Shown here: positions 35,260-43,512 of the stretch, piece by piece | Position numbering within the stretch: the stretch's first letter is position 1 | Layout of the letters: every line of letters begins with the position of its first letter | Assembly (NCBI GenBank): GCA_963745915.1 | Contig: CAVUZA010000002.1 | Coordinates: 372,001-436,000 of the forward strand | Source: VRUE01 sp963745915 | GTDB lineage: Bacteria; Actinomycetota; Thermoleophilia; Solirubrobacterales; 70-9 | DNA length: 64,000 bases | Direction of reading: 5' to 3' | Made by a program: the position numbers and the translations under genes | The notes under the pieces: model-generated | The model's input: only the letters and a program-made list of their open reading frames with translations | Database searches by the model: none | What the model was told of the DNA's origin: nothing

Positions 35260-35280
35260 TAGAGTTGGCTGACCAGCCAA
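35260..35280 (+). promoter_or_regulatory. Promoter with TetR-type operator for aldehyde dehydrogenase
   Basis: TAGAGT (35260-35265) is followed at once by TTGGCTGACCAGCCAA (35265-35280), 7-bp palindromic arms around AC. The repressor site would cover the expected transcription start. It differs from the acyl-CoA dehydrogenase site by one symmetric base change per arm. Confidence 0.7.
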
Positions 35281-35304
35281 AGGGGCGACAGGAGGAGCAT
35301 CCAT

Positions 35305-36874
35305 ATGGAGAGCGGCACGGCCGAGAGAAACCAGGCTACTAAGGACGGCAACAGCACGGCAACGGCGCGGCCTCGCATCGACGTCCACAATCCAGCCAGC
35401 GGCGAGCCGGTCGCCAGCCTCGACGTCGACTCGCCCGAGGCGGTCGCCGCGACCGTCGCCCGCGTCCGCGCCAACCAGGCCGAGTGGGAGGCGCTGGGGA
35501 TCGAGGGGCGCTACCGCTGGCTGGCACAGACTGCGCGACTGGCTGCTCGACAACTCCGATCGGGTGCTGGAGACGATGATGCGCGAGACCGGCAAGGTCC
35601 GTCCCGACGCCGCCAACGAGCCCGCCTATCTCGCCGACCTGATCAACTTCTACGGCAAGAACGCCGCCCGCTTCATCGGCGAGGAGGCGGTCCGCCCGCA
35701 CGGGGCGCTGCGGGCGACCAAGAAGCTGCGGGTCCAGTACCGCCCCCACCCCGTGGTCGGCATCATCAGCCCCTGGAACTTCCCCCTGATCCTCGCCCTC
35801 GGCGACGCGATCCCGGCGCTGCAGGCGGGCGCCGCGGTCGTGGTCAAGCCCTCGGAGTTCACGCCGCTGGGGCTCGACGAGGTGGTCCAGGCCTGGAAGG
35901 ACGAGATCGGCGGCCCCGGCGTGCTCGACTGCGTACACGGCACCGGCGAGACCGGCGGCGCCCTGGTCGACGCGGTCGACTTCGTCCAGTTCACCGGCTC
36001 GGACCGCACCGGGCGCAAGGTGATGGCCCGCGCCGCCGAGACCCTGACCCCGGTCAGCCTCGAGCTCGGCGGCAAGGACCCGATGATCGTCCTCGCCGAC
36101 GCCGACCTCGACCGCGCCGCCAACGCCGCGGCCTGGGGCGGGATGATGAACGCGGGCCAGATCTGCATGTCGGTCGAGCGGATCTACGTCGAGGAGCCCG
36201 CCTACGAGGAGTTCGTCGCCAAGCTCACCGCCGAGGTCGGCAGGTTGCGCCAGGGGCCGGACGAGAAGGGCCACAGCGTCGAGGTCGGGGCGATGACCTC
36301 GCCCAACCAGATCGCGATCGTCGAGGACCACGTCGAGGACGCCCTGGCCAGCGGCGCCCGGGCGCTGGCCGGCGGAAAGCGGGTCGCCGGCGCCGGCGAC
36401 TACTTCGAGCCGACGGTGCTGGTCGACGTCGACCACTCGATGAAGGTGATGCGCGAGGAGACATTCGGCCCGGTGGTCGGAGTGATGAAGGTGCGCGACG
36501 CCGAGGAGGGGCTGCGCCTGGCCAACGACAGCCGCTACGGCCTCTCCGGCTCGGTCTTCGGCGAGAAGGCGCGGGCCGAGGCGGTGGCGCGCCGGGTCGA
36601 GTGCGGCGCGGTCAACGTCAACGACGTGCTGGTCAACTACCTCGCCACCGACGTGCCGATGGGTGGCTGGAAGGAGTCGGGGATCGGCTACCGCCACGGC
36701 GAGCCGGGGATCAAGAAGTACTGCCGCACCGGCTCGGTGGTGATCACCCGTTTCGGCGGCAAGCGCGAGCCCAGCTGGTACCCCTACACCAGGGCTCGCC
36801 GCGGCCTGGTTGACCGCGTGGTCAGGGCCTTCGGCGCCCGCGACTGGCGCCGCCGCCTCGGCCTGCGCCGCTGA
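35305..36874 (+). pseudogene. NAD(P)-dependent aldehyde dehydrogenase, one-base frameshift
   Basis: ATG 35305 after GGAGGAG. The first 75 residues (RIDVHNPASGEPVASLDVDS and on) are in one frame; from about 35530 the rest is one base out (LRDWLLDNSDRVLETMMRET onward) and open to 36874. Joined length about 522, normal to slightly long. Catalytic parts are intact: HPVVGIISPWNFPLILALGD, FTGSDRTGRKV, SLELGGKDPMIVLADADLD, NAGQICMSVERIYV (catalytic Cys) and EETFGPVVGVMKV. A C-terminal extension is basic (RRGLVDRVVRAFGARDWRRR). Likely acts on a medium-chain or aromatic aldehyde. The break looks like a sequence error. Confidence 0.85.
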
Positions 36875-36889
36875 GCGCCGACCGCTCGG

Positions 36890-36895
36890 TAGCCT
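36890..36895 (+). promoter_or_regulatory. -10 box for metH
   Basis: TAGCCT sits 7 nt before GTG 36903, the leaderless spacing seen elsewhere in the window. No -35 hexamer and no B12 or SAM riboswitch fits in the 28-bp gap. Confidence 0.45.
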
Positions 36896-36902
36896 CTTTC
36901 CA

Positions 36903-39900
36903 GTGGCAGAGCGAGACTTCATAGCAGCGACCCGCGAGCGCGTCGTCGTCTTCGACGGCGGCATGGGCGCGACCCTGGAGCAGTTCGAGCTGGCCGAGGA
37001 GGACTACGGCGGGCTGCAGGGCAAGTGCCACGAGGCGTTGGTGCTGAACCGGCCCGACGTGATCGAGGGCGTCCACGCCTCGATGCTCGAGGCCGGCGCC
37101 GAGGTGGTCGAGACCGACAGCTTCCAGGGCTCGCGGCTGAAGCTCGAAGAGTGGGGCCTCGGCGAGCAGACGCTGGAGATCAATACGAAGGCGGCGCAAA
37201 TCGCTCGCCGGGCCGCCGGCGAGGAGCGCTTCGTCGCCGGCTCGATCGGTCCGACCGGCTTCCTGCCCGCCTCGACCGACCCGGCTCTGGGCGACATCTC
37301 CTTCGGCCGCCTGGTCGAGGTCTTCGCCGAGCAGGCGCGGGGGCTGGTCGAGGGCGGCGCCGACCTGATCATCGTCGAGACCGCGCAGGACATCCTCGAG
37401 GTCAAGGCGGCCGTGTTCGGCGCCCGCGAGGCCTTCGCCGCCGCAGGCCGGCGGCTGCCGATCGTGACCAGCGTCTCGCTCCTCCCCCAGGGCGGCAAGA
37501 TGCTGCTCGGCACCGACATCCAGGCGGTACTGACGACGCTGGCCGCGCTCGAGGTCGACGTGATCGGCCTCAACTGCTCGACCGGGCCCGAGGACATGCG
37601 CGACGCGATTCGGTTCCTCGGCGAGAACAGCCCGCTGCCGGTCCACTGCATCCCCAATGCCGGCCTGCCGCTGCAGGGGCCCGACGGCGAGACGATCTTC
37701 CCCGAAGAGCCAGAGCCGCTGGCGGCGACCCTGGGCGAGTTCGTCGAGCGCTACGGCGTCGGCATCGTCGGCGGCTGCTGCGGCACGACCCCGGACCACA
37801 TCGCCGCGATCCGCGAGCGGGTCGCGGGCCGGCAGCCAGGCGAGCGCCCCGCGCCCGGCCCGGTCGAGGTCTCCTCGATGATGACCTCCACCCCGCTGGT
37901 CCAGGAGCCGCGGCCGACCCTGGTCGGCGAGCGGGTCAACTCGCAGGGCTCGCGCAGAGCGAAGGAGCTGCTGCTCGCCGACGACTACGACGGCCTGGTC
38001 CAGGTCGCCGAAGACCAGGTCGAGGGCGGCGCCCACCTGCTCGACGTCTGCGTGGCGCTGACCGAGCGCCAGGACGAGGACGAGCAGATGGCGGCCGTGG
38101 TCAAGCGCGTCTCGCTGACCCAGCCGGCGCCGATCCAGGTCGACTCGACCGAGCCGGAGGTGATCCGCGCTGCGCTGGAGCAGATCCCCGGGCGGGCGAT
38201 CGTCAACTCGATCAACCTCGAGGCCGGCCGCGAGAAGGCCGACGTCGTCGTGCCGCTGGCCCGGGCGCACGGGGCGGCGCTGATCGCGCTGACGATCGAC
38301 GAGGTGGGGATGGCGAAGACAGCAGAGCGCAAGGTCGAGATCGCCAAGCGGATCCGCGACCTCGCCTGTGAGGAGCACGGCCTCGACCCCGAGGCGCTGA
38401 TCTTCGACGCGCTGACCTTCACCCTGACCACCGGCGATGACGAGTGGACGCCCTCGGCGGTGGAGACGATCGAGGGGATCCGCCGGATCAAGGCCGAGAT
38501 CCCCGGGGTGAAGACCTCGCTGGGGGTTTCCAACGTCTCCTTCGGCGTCTCGCCGCCGGCGCGGGCGGTGCTCAACTCGGTCTTCCTCCACCACTGCGTC
38601 GAGGCCGGACTCGACCTGGCGATGGTCAACCCCAACCACATCACGCCGTACTCGGAGATCTCCGCCGAGGAGCGCGAGCTGACCGACGACCTCGTCTTCA
38701 ACCGCCGCGAGGAAGCCCTGGAGCGCTTCATCGCCCACTTCGAGTCCAAGGGCGAGGAGGAGGCCGAGGAGGCCGGCGACCCGACCGCGGGCATGGAGCC
38801 CGAGGAGGCGCTGCACTGGCACATCCTGCGCCGCAAGAAGGACCGGGTCGAGGAGTGGATCGACCGCTCGGTGGAGAAGATCGGCGCGGTGCCGACCCTG
38901 AACGAGGTGCTGCTGCCGGCGATGAAGGAGGTCGGCGACAAGTTCGGCGCCGGCGAACTAATCCTGCCCTTCGTCCTGCAGTCGGCGGAAGTGATGAAGC
39001 GCGCCGTGGCGCAGCTGGAGAACTACCTCGACCGGATCGAGGGCCACACCAAGGGCAAGGTCGTGATCGCCACCGTGTTCGGCGACGTGCACGACATCGG
39101 CAAGTCGCTGGTCAACACGATCCTCACCAACAACGGCTACACCGTGATCGACCTCGGCAAGCAGGTCCCGGTGGAGACGATCATCGAGGCCGCGGTCGAG
39201 AACGAGGCCGACGCGATCGGCCTCTCCGCCCTGCTCGTCTCGACCTCCAAGCAAATGCCGATCTGCGTCCAGGAGCTGCACCGGCGCGAGCTCGGCTTCC
39301 CGGTGCTGATCGGAGGCGCCGCGATCAACCGCGACTTCGGCCGCCGCACGCTCTACCCGCAGGGCAGGGAGTCCGACGAGGTCTACGAGCCCGGCGTCTT
39401 CTACTGCAAGGACGCCTTCCAGGGCCTCGACACGATGGACGCCCTGGTCGACGCGGAGGCGCGGACGGCGCTGGTCGAGCGGATCCAGGGCGAGGCCCAG
39501 CAGCTGCGCGAGAAGCCGGTCGCGGTCGACGACTCGCCGCCGACCAGCGACGCCAGCGTGCGCTCCGCCGCCCGCACCGACGTGCCAATCCCCGAGCCGC
39601 CCTTCTGGGGGGCGCAGGACGTCGAGATCGACCTCGACGACGTCTTCCCCCACCTCGACCGCCACGTGCTGTTCAAGCTGCACTGGGGCGGGCGCGGGGT
39701 CAAGGGCGAGGCCTGGGAGGCGCTGGTCGACGGCGCCGAGGGCGAGGAGGGCTTCGCGCCGCGCCTGGAACGGATGTGGCGCGAGCAGGACTACCTGCAC
39801 CCGCGGGCGCGCCTCGGCTACTTCCCCTGCAACGCCGAGGGCAACGAGCTGGTCGTCTTCGACCCCGAGGACCCCGAGCGCGAGCTCGAGCGCCTCGTCT

Positions 39901-40415
39901 TCCCGCGCCAGCCGGGTCACGACCGCATCTGCCTCAGCGACTTCTTCCGCCCGCTCGACTCGGGCGAGCGCGACGTCGTCGCCCTGCAGGGAGTGACCGT
40001 CGGCCCCGAGGTCACCGAGCTGATCGAGCGCCTCGAGCGCGAAGGAGAGTTCGCCGAACAGCTCTACGTCCACGGCCTCGGCGTGCAGGCGGCCGAGGGA
40101 CTGGCCGAGTGGCTGCACTCCGAGGTGCGCCGCCAGCTCGCCATCCCTCTCGACCAGGGCCGCCGCTACTCCTGGGGCTACCCCGCCTGCCCCGACCAGT
40201 CCGAGCACGAGAAGGTCTGGCGTCTCCTCGACCTCGAGCGAATCGGCATGACCCTCTCCGACGGCTTCGCCGTGATGCCCGAGCAATCCACGGTGGCGAT
40301 CGTCGCCCACCACCCGCAAGCGGTCTACTTCGGGATGAAATCCGGCTTTTTTTCGGAGCAACCCGCACCCGATGACCTCGTCGCAATCCCTGGACCGGAT
40401 GGGGTCCGCTTCTAG
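36903..40415 (+). CDS. metH: Cobalamin-dependent methionine synthase
   Basis: Transfers a methyl group from 5-methyl-THF to homocysteine through cobalamin. 1170 residues, all four modules: homocysteine-binding domain (1-310) with zinc ligands GLNCSTGPEDM (C225) and GGCCGTTPDHI (C292, C293); pterin-binding domain (about 345-610, TLVGERVNSQGSRRAKELL); B12 cap and Rossmann domain with TVFGDVHDIGKSLVNTIL (H730); and a C-terminal activation domain with WGYPACPDQSEHEKVW and MTLSDGFAVMPEQSTVAIVA. GTG 36903 gives the standard N-terminus; earlier in-frame starts lie inside the aldehyde dehydrogenase. It overlaps no gene and is followed by AT-rich DNA where the island begins. Confidence 0.97.
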   Translation: MAERDFIAATRERVVVFDGGMGATLEQFELAEEDYGGLQGKCHEALVLNRPDVIEGVHASMLEAGAEVVETDSFQGSRLKLEEWGLGEQTLEINTKAAQIARRAAGEERFVAGSIGPTGFLPASTDPALGDISFGRLVEVFAEQARGLVEGGADLIIVETAQDILEVKAAVFGAREAFAAAGRRLPIVTSVSLLPQGGKMLLGTDIQAVLTTLAALEVDVIGLNCSTGPEDMRDAIRFLGENSPLPVHCIPNAGLPLQGPDGETIFPEEPEPLAATLGEFVERYGVGIVGGCCGTTPDHIAAIRERVAGRQPGERPAPGPVEVSSMMTSTPLVQEPRPTLVGERVNSQGSRRAKELLLADDYDGLVQVAEDQVEGGAHLLDVCVALTERQDEDEQMAAVVKRVSLTQPAPIQVDSTEPEVIRAALEQIPGRAIVNSINLEAGREKADVVVPLARAHGAALIALTIDEVGMAKTAERKVEIAKRIRDLACEEHGLDPEALIFDALTFTLTTGDDEWTPSAVETIEGIRRIKAEIPGVKTSLGVSNVSFGVSPPARAVLNSVFLHHCVEAGLDLAMVNPNHITPYSEISAEERELTDDLVFNRREEALERFIAHFESKGEEEAEEAGDPTAGMEPEEALHWHILRRKKDRVEEWIDRSVEKIGAVPTLNEVLLPAMKEVGDKFGAGELILPFVLQSAEVMKRAVAQLENYLDRIEGHTKGKVVIATVFGDVHDIGKSLVNTILTNNGYTVIDLGKQVPVETIIEAAVENEADAIGLSALLVSTSKQMPICVQELHRRELGFPVLIGGAAINRDFGRRTLYPQGRESDEVYEPGVFYCKDAFQGLDTMDALVDAEARTALVERIQGEAQQLREKPVAVDDSPPTSDASVRSAARTDVPIPEPPFWGAQDVEIDLDDVFPHLDRHVLFKLHWGGRGVKGEAWEALVDGAEGEEGFAPRLERMWREQDYLHPRARLGYFPCNAEGNELVVFDPEDPERELERLVFPRQPGHDRICLSDFFRPLDSGERDVVALQGVTVGPEVTELIERLEREGEFAEQLYVHGLGVQAAEGLAEWLHSEVRRQLAIPLDQGRRYSWGYPACPDQSEHEKVWRLLDLERIGMTLSDGFAVMPEQSTVAIVAHHPQAVYFGMKSGFFSEQPAPDDLVAIPGPDGVRF

Positions 40416-40465
40416 CTGACGCCCTTCCTCATTAATAATATTTTGAATTATGCTAAGTTTTTCGC
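40416..40465 (+). promoter_or_regulatory. AT-rich upstream region at the start of the island
   Basis: This 50-bp stretch (ATTAATAATATTTTGAATTA) is by far the most AT-rich in the first 40 kb. TATGCT (40449-40454) is a plausible -10 for the lipoprotein at 40466. Confidence 0.5.
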
Positions 40466-40975
40466 GTGCAATCGTTCTATCTAAGTACGCGCGCGTACGG
40501 CCCGGCCGCAATCGTCTTGGCAATCCTTGCATTGACGGTTGGCTGTGGAGGCAACGACAGCACCGCCGTTACCGACTCGGCGGCGGCGATCACCACCGGG
40601 CCTCTATCCAAAACGGAGTTCATCCAGCAAGCCGATGTGCTCTGCCAGAGAAGTAGGGAACGGGTCCAGCGACAGTTCCAGGCGCTTACGCAAGCTTCGC
40701 GACCGTCGCCTGAACAGAATGCGGAAAGCCTAGGTGCACAACTCGTCAATGCCGTTATCGCTCCGACCTACGGCCAGCTCGTTGACCAGATCGGCGCCCT
40801 TGGGGTGCCCTCTGGCGACGACCAGGAAGTCGCCGCGTTCCTCAACGAGATACAGCGGACCGTGCGTACTGTGGAAGAAGAACCAAAACAGATAGAAAAA
40901 GGCAACCCGTTCACGGTCGCGGCCCAGCTGGCTCAAAAATATGGCCTGAGCGGTTGCGCCGCAAGCTTGGCATAG
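40466..40975 (+). CDS. Putative lipoprotein, 169 aa
   Basis: GTG start, signal peptide AYGPAAIVLAILALTVGCGG with lipobox VGC, then a mostly helical domain (SKTEFIQQADVLCQRSRERV, YGQLVDQIGALGVPSGDDQE, GLSGCAASLA) with two mature cysteines that could pair. Similar short Thermoleophilia lipoproteins are common but unnamed. Codon use is less GC-extreme than metH, matching the island. Function unknown. Confidence 0.8.
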   Translation: MQSFYLSTRAYGPAAIVLAILALTVGCGGNDSTAVTDSAAAITTGPLSKTEFIQQADVLCQRSRERVQRQFQALTQASRPSPEQNAESLGAQLVNAVIAPTYGQLVDQIGALGVPSGDDQEVAAFLNEIQRTVRTVEEEPKQIEKGNPFTVAAQLAQKYGLSGCAASLA

Positions 40976-41031
40976 CTTCCCTGAACCGCCCCGGCTTCGA
41001 TGGAGACCAAATCCCCTGAGAGGATGAGGTC

Positions 41032-41097
41032 ATGTCACGAAATCGGAGGTACCCGCCGGAGGTCAGAGAGAGGGCGAGCATTGTAGGCGCCGCCTGA
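41032..41097 (+). pseudogene. IS3-type OrfA N-terminal remnant
   Basis: A 21-codon frame, MSRNRRYPPEVRERASIVGA, with GAGAGGATGAGG upstream, matches the start of IS3-family OrfA proteins (YPPEVRERA), then stops. The rest of the element is missing. Confidence 0.6.
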
Positions 41098-41198
41098 ATA
41101 CTGGTCCACCTGCGCCGGTCCACCTGGCGCAGGGCCGGAGTCATCCGGCCGGGCCCAGACCCTGGCTCGATCTGGCGATCGAGACGGGAGGAAGGCAG

Positions 41199-41279
41199 TT
41201 GCTGAGCGTGGAGCAGTGGGCCGAGATCAGACGGATGGCAAATGTCGAAGGGCTCTTGGAAGCCGGAGCAGCCCGGTGA
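41199..41279 (+). pseudogene. IS21 istA remnant
   Basis: TTG start, MLSVEQWAEIRRMANVEGLL then EAGAAR and stop: the first residues of an IstA transposase (sensor helix VEQWAEIRRM) joined directly to its last few, an in-frame-looking internal deletion of almost the whole gene. GGGAGGAAGG lies upstream. The stop overlaps the istB start (GTGA), the normal istAB arrangement. Confidence 0.75.
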
Positions 41280-42004
41280 GCGGCAAGGCAGAGGCCTCCT
41301 ACCAGCGCGTCCGCAGCCATCTCGGCGCTCTCGGGATGGATGCCGTCGCGGAGTGCCTGGCCGGCGAGCTGGAGGCCGCACAGAAGTCCAAGCCCTCCTA
41401 CGCGGACTTCCTCGACAAGCTGCTCGGCGTGCAGGTCGCCGCGGTGGAGGCGAGGAGCCACGAGCGCAGGCTGCGGCTCGCCGGCTTTCCCTCCCACAAG
41501 CGACTGGAGGAGTTCGACTTCTCCGCCCAGCCCAACCTCGATCGCCGGGTGATCGAGGAACTGGCGACGCTGCGCTTCGTGCAGGAGCGCTCCAACGTCG
41601 TCCTGATCGGCCAACCGGGGGTAGGCAAGACGATGCTGGCGATCGCGCTGGGCCTCGAGGCGATCGACGCCGGCCACCGCGTCTACTACACGACCGCCGC
41701 GGAGCTGGTGGCGAGAACCTCCAAGGCGGCGGCCGAGGGTCGTTGGGCGGCGACGATGCGCTTCTGGGCGGGCCCGGCCGTACTCGTGGTCGATGAGCTC
41801 GGCTACCTCCCTATGCCGGGCGAGGCCGCTTCCCACCTCTTCCAGGTGATCAGCCGCCGCTACGAGAAGGGCGCCACCATCCTCACCACCAACCGCGGGA
41901 TCGCCAGTTGGGGCGAGATCTTCGAGGACACGACGGTCGCGGCCGCCGTTCTCGACCGCCTACTTCATAGTGGAAGGCCCCCGTTTCCCGTCCACCCTCA
42001 GTGA
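41276..42004 (+). pseudogene. istB: IS21 istB helper ATPase, 3' end replaced
   Basis: AAA+ helper of IS21 transposition. GTG 41276, then VSGKAEASYQRVRSHLGALG, Walker A LIGQPGVGKTMLAIALG, Walker B AVLVVDELGYLPM, and the sensor region TILTTNRGIASWGEIFEDTT. The normal ending after AAAVLDRLLH is missing: from about 41965 the frame reads SGRPPFPVHPQ and stops. Foreign DNA, probably the IS110 left end, begins there. With istA deleted, the element cannot move by itself. Confidence 0.88.
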
Positions 42005-42332
42005 GAGTCACGGGTTCGTATTCGCCTCCTCGCCAGCGCCCTGCTGATCGAGCAGAACGACTGTGTCTCAGGATGGGGGTGTCGTCCGCATGGGCGAAGA
42101 GGCTCTCCCGCATCCGGTGGTCTGACTCGCAGAAACGAATGCCCGGGATTCATCCGGCCCCAGCTGGGGCCGGATGAATCGACAAGTGGCCTTCACTCGA
42201 CTCGTCGACCGCCGGGCGCGGGCGGGCCGGCGACCGTGACTTCATAGGAGTGTTGCGCCAAATGCATCGACACAGTCTCGTCCGCGCGCCGGCCCGGCCT
42301 CGACCATAACCACCGAGAAGGAGGCCAACTCG
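42005..42332 (+). ncRNA. Candidate IS110 left-end region, possible bridge RNA
   Basis: This stretch has no convincing gene. IS110-group elements of known type carry a structured bridge RNA in the non-coding left end, upstream of the transposase, about 150-200 nt long; the space and position fit. ACTTCATAG occurs at 41964 and 42240, and a similar GACTTGACATAGGAG just after the transposase at 43382, possibly marking ends. Loops and guides were not identified, so this is a candidate region only. Confidence 0.35.
42147..42180. repeat. 34-bp perfect palindrome in the IS110 left flank
   Basis: A perfect 17-bp arm palindrome (GATTCATCCGGCCCCAG / CTGGGGCCGGATGAATC, no spacer) lies in the 328-bp non-coding stretch 42005-42332 between truncated istB and the IS110 transposase. 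It may be part of the IS left end RNA, an older insertion, or a transcription stop shielding the transposase gene. Confidence 0.85.
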
Positions 42333-43388
42333 ATGACGATGATCCTCGGCGTCGACGTCCACAAGCACACCCACACCGCAGCATTGCTCGACCCACCGAG
42401 CGGGGAGATCTCGACCCTCACGTTCGCCAACAGCGCCGACGGGATCGCCCGGCTGCGCGACTGGCTCGCCCAGCGTGGCGGGTCAAAGGCGGTGGTCGGC
42501 ATCGAGAACGCCGCGGGCTACGGTCGCCTTCTGGCTGCGGCTCTGATCGCCGCCGGCCACGAGGTCCTGACGGTTCCCTCCTGGCGCACCCACCGCGACC
42601 GTGATCTCGTCGGACCGGGAAAGAGCGACGCTGGCGACGCCACGGCGGTCGCCGAGATGGTGCTGCGCAAGCGCTCGGAGCTGGGCCCCGCGGCCGAGCC
42701 CGAGGTGGTGCGGGCGATGGCGCTGCTCGAGTCCCTGCGTCGCCAGTCGGTCGCCCAGCGCACCCAGGCGATCCAACGGCTGCGGGCAATCTGGACGCAG
42801 GTAGACCCGGGGGCAGAGCGGGAGGTCGCCCACCTGCACCGTCAACGCCCGCTGCGCAGGTTGCGCCGGATCAGCTTCGGCGATGGTCTCGCCGACCGGG
42901 CGGCTGCCCGCTGCGTCCGTGAGCTCGCCCGGGAGATCGCCGCCCTGAACGATCGGATCGGCGAGCTCGAGGCGGAGATGGCCGAGCTATTGGCCGAACA
43001 CGGCGACCCGCTTGCCGACCTGCAGGGTGCCGGCCCTCAGGTCGCCGCTGCGGTGGTCGCCCATGCCGGTGACGTGCGGCGCTTCCGCAGTCAGGCCGCC
43101 TTCGCCCGCTTCTGCGGCGTCGCCCCGATCCCGTGCGGCTCGGGGCAAAGCGACGGCAGGCATCGACTCCACCGCGGCGGCAACCGTCAGCTGAACGCGG
43201 CTCTGCACCGCATCGCGATCGTCCAGGCCCGCGTCTCACCCGAGGCCCAGGCCTTTCTCGCCCGCAAGCGCGACGAGGGCAAGACCGCACGCGAGGCACG
43301 GCGGGCGCTCAAGCGCCACCTCGCCAACGTCGTCTTCAGACGGCTCCTCGCCTGGGCTCCGGACGCGCTCGCACCAGCCGCGACTTGA
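42333..43388 (+). CDS. IS110-family transposase (DEDD recombinase)
   Basis: 351 residues. RuvC-like DEDD domain: GVDVHKHTHTAALLD (first Asp), VVGIENAAGYGRLL (Glu), GKSDAGDATAVAEM (Asp pair). C-terminal Transposase_20 domain with LQGAGPQVAAAVVAHAGDVR, AFARFCGVAPIPCGSGQSDG and RHRLHRGGNRQLNAALHRIA containing the candidate catalytic serine. ATG 42333 with AAGGAGG 8 nt upstream. Frame intact, so the enzyme may be active. Confidence 0.95.
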   Translation: MTMILGVDVHKHTHTAALLDPPSGEISTLTFANSADGIARLRDWLAQRGGSKAVVGIENAAGYGRLLAAALIAAGHEVLTVPSWRTHRDRDLVGPGKSDAGDATAVAEMVLRKRSELGPAAEPEVVRAMALLESLRRQSVAQRTQAIQRLRAIWTQVDPGAEREVAHLHRQRPLRRLRRISFGDGLADRAAARCVRELAREIAALNDRIGELEAEMAELLAEHGDPLADLQGAGPQVAAAVVAHAGDVRRFRSQAAFARFCGVAPIPCGSGQSDGRHRLHRGGNRQLNAALHRIAIVQARVSPEAQAFLARKRDEGKTAREARRALKRHLANVVFRRLLAWAPDALAPAAT

Positions 43389-43512
43389 CATAGGAGAGTC
43401 GAGTGGCTGGTCAGCCGCCGCTACCTCTCCGAGGAGTCGCTCGCCCTGGTCCTCAAGGACCAGGGCGACGAAGCCCCGACGGACAAAGAGCGAGAGGAGG
43501 TGCCCCAGCTAC
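43389..43512 (+). pseudogene. Gene fragment cut by IS1380
   Basis: The frame GAG TGG CTG from 43401 gives EWLVSRRYLSEESLALVLKD, then QGDEAPTDKEREEVPQL, broken by the IS1380 insertion at 43512. Rejoined across the element it would continue QAA and stop, with the TGA at 45172-45174. No start is seen, so this is the 3' end of a gene lost to the IS110 side. Family not recognised. Confidence 0.5.

Noticed and set aside
36806..36825. TTGACC/GGTCAG inverted repeat near the 3' end of the aldehyde dehydrogenase
   Set aside because: Inside coding sequence far from the metH start; the spacer differs from the operator pair.
41883..42113. 76-codon minus-strand frame across the istB end and IS110 left flank
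   Set aside because: Composition is Arg-rich shadow of istB and it crosses the insertion junction.
43405..43416. GGCTGGTCAGCC, identical to the core of the aldehyde dehydrogenase operator
   Set aside because: It lies in a coding fragment, lacks the outer TT/AA and has no promoter nearby; chance match is likely.
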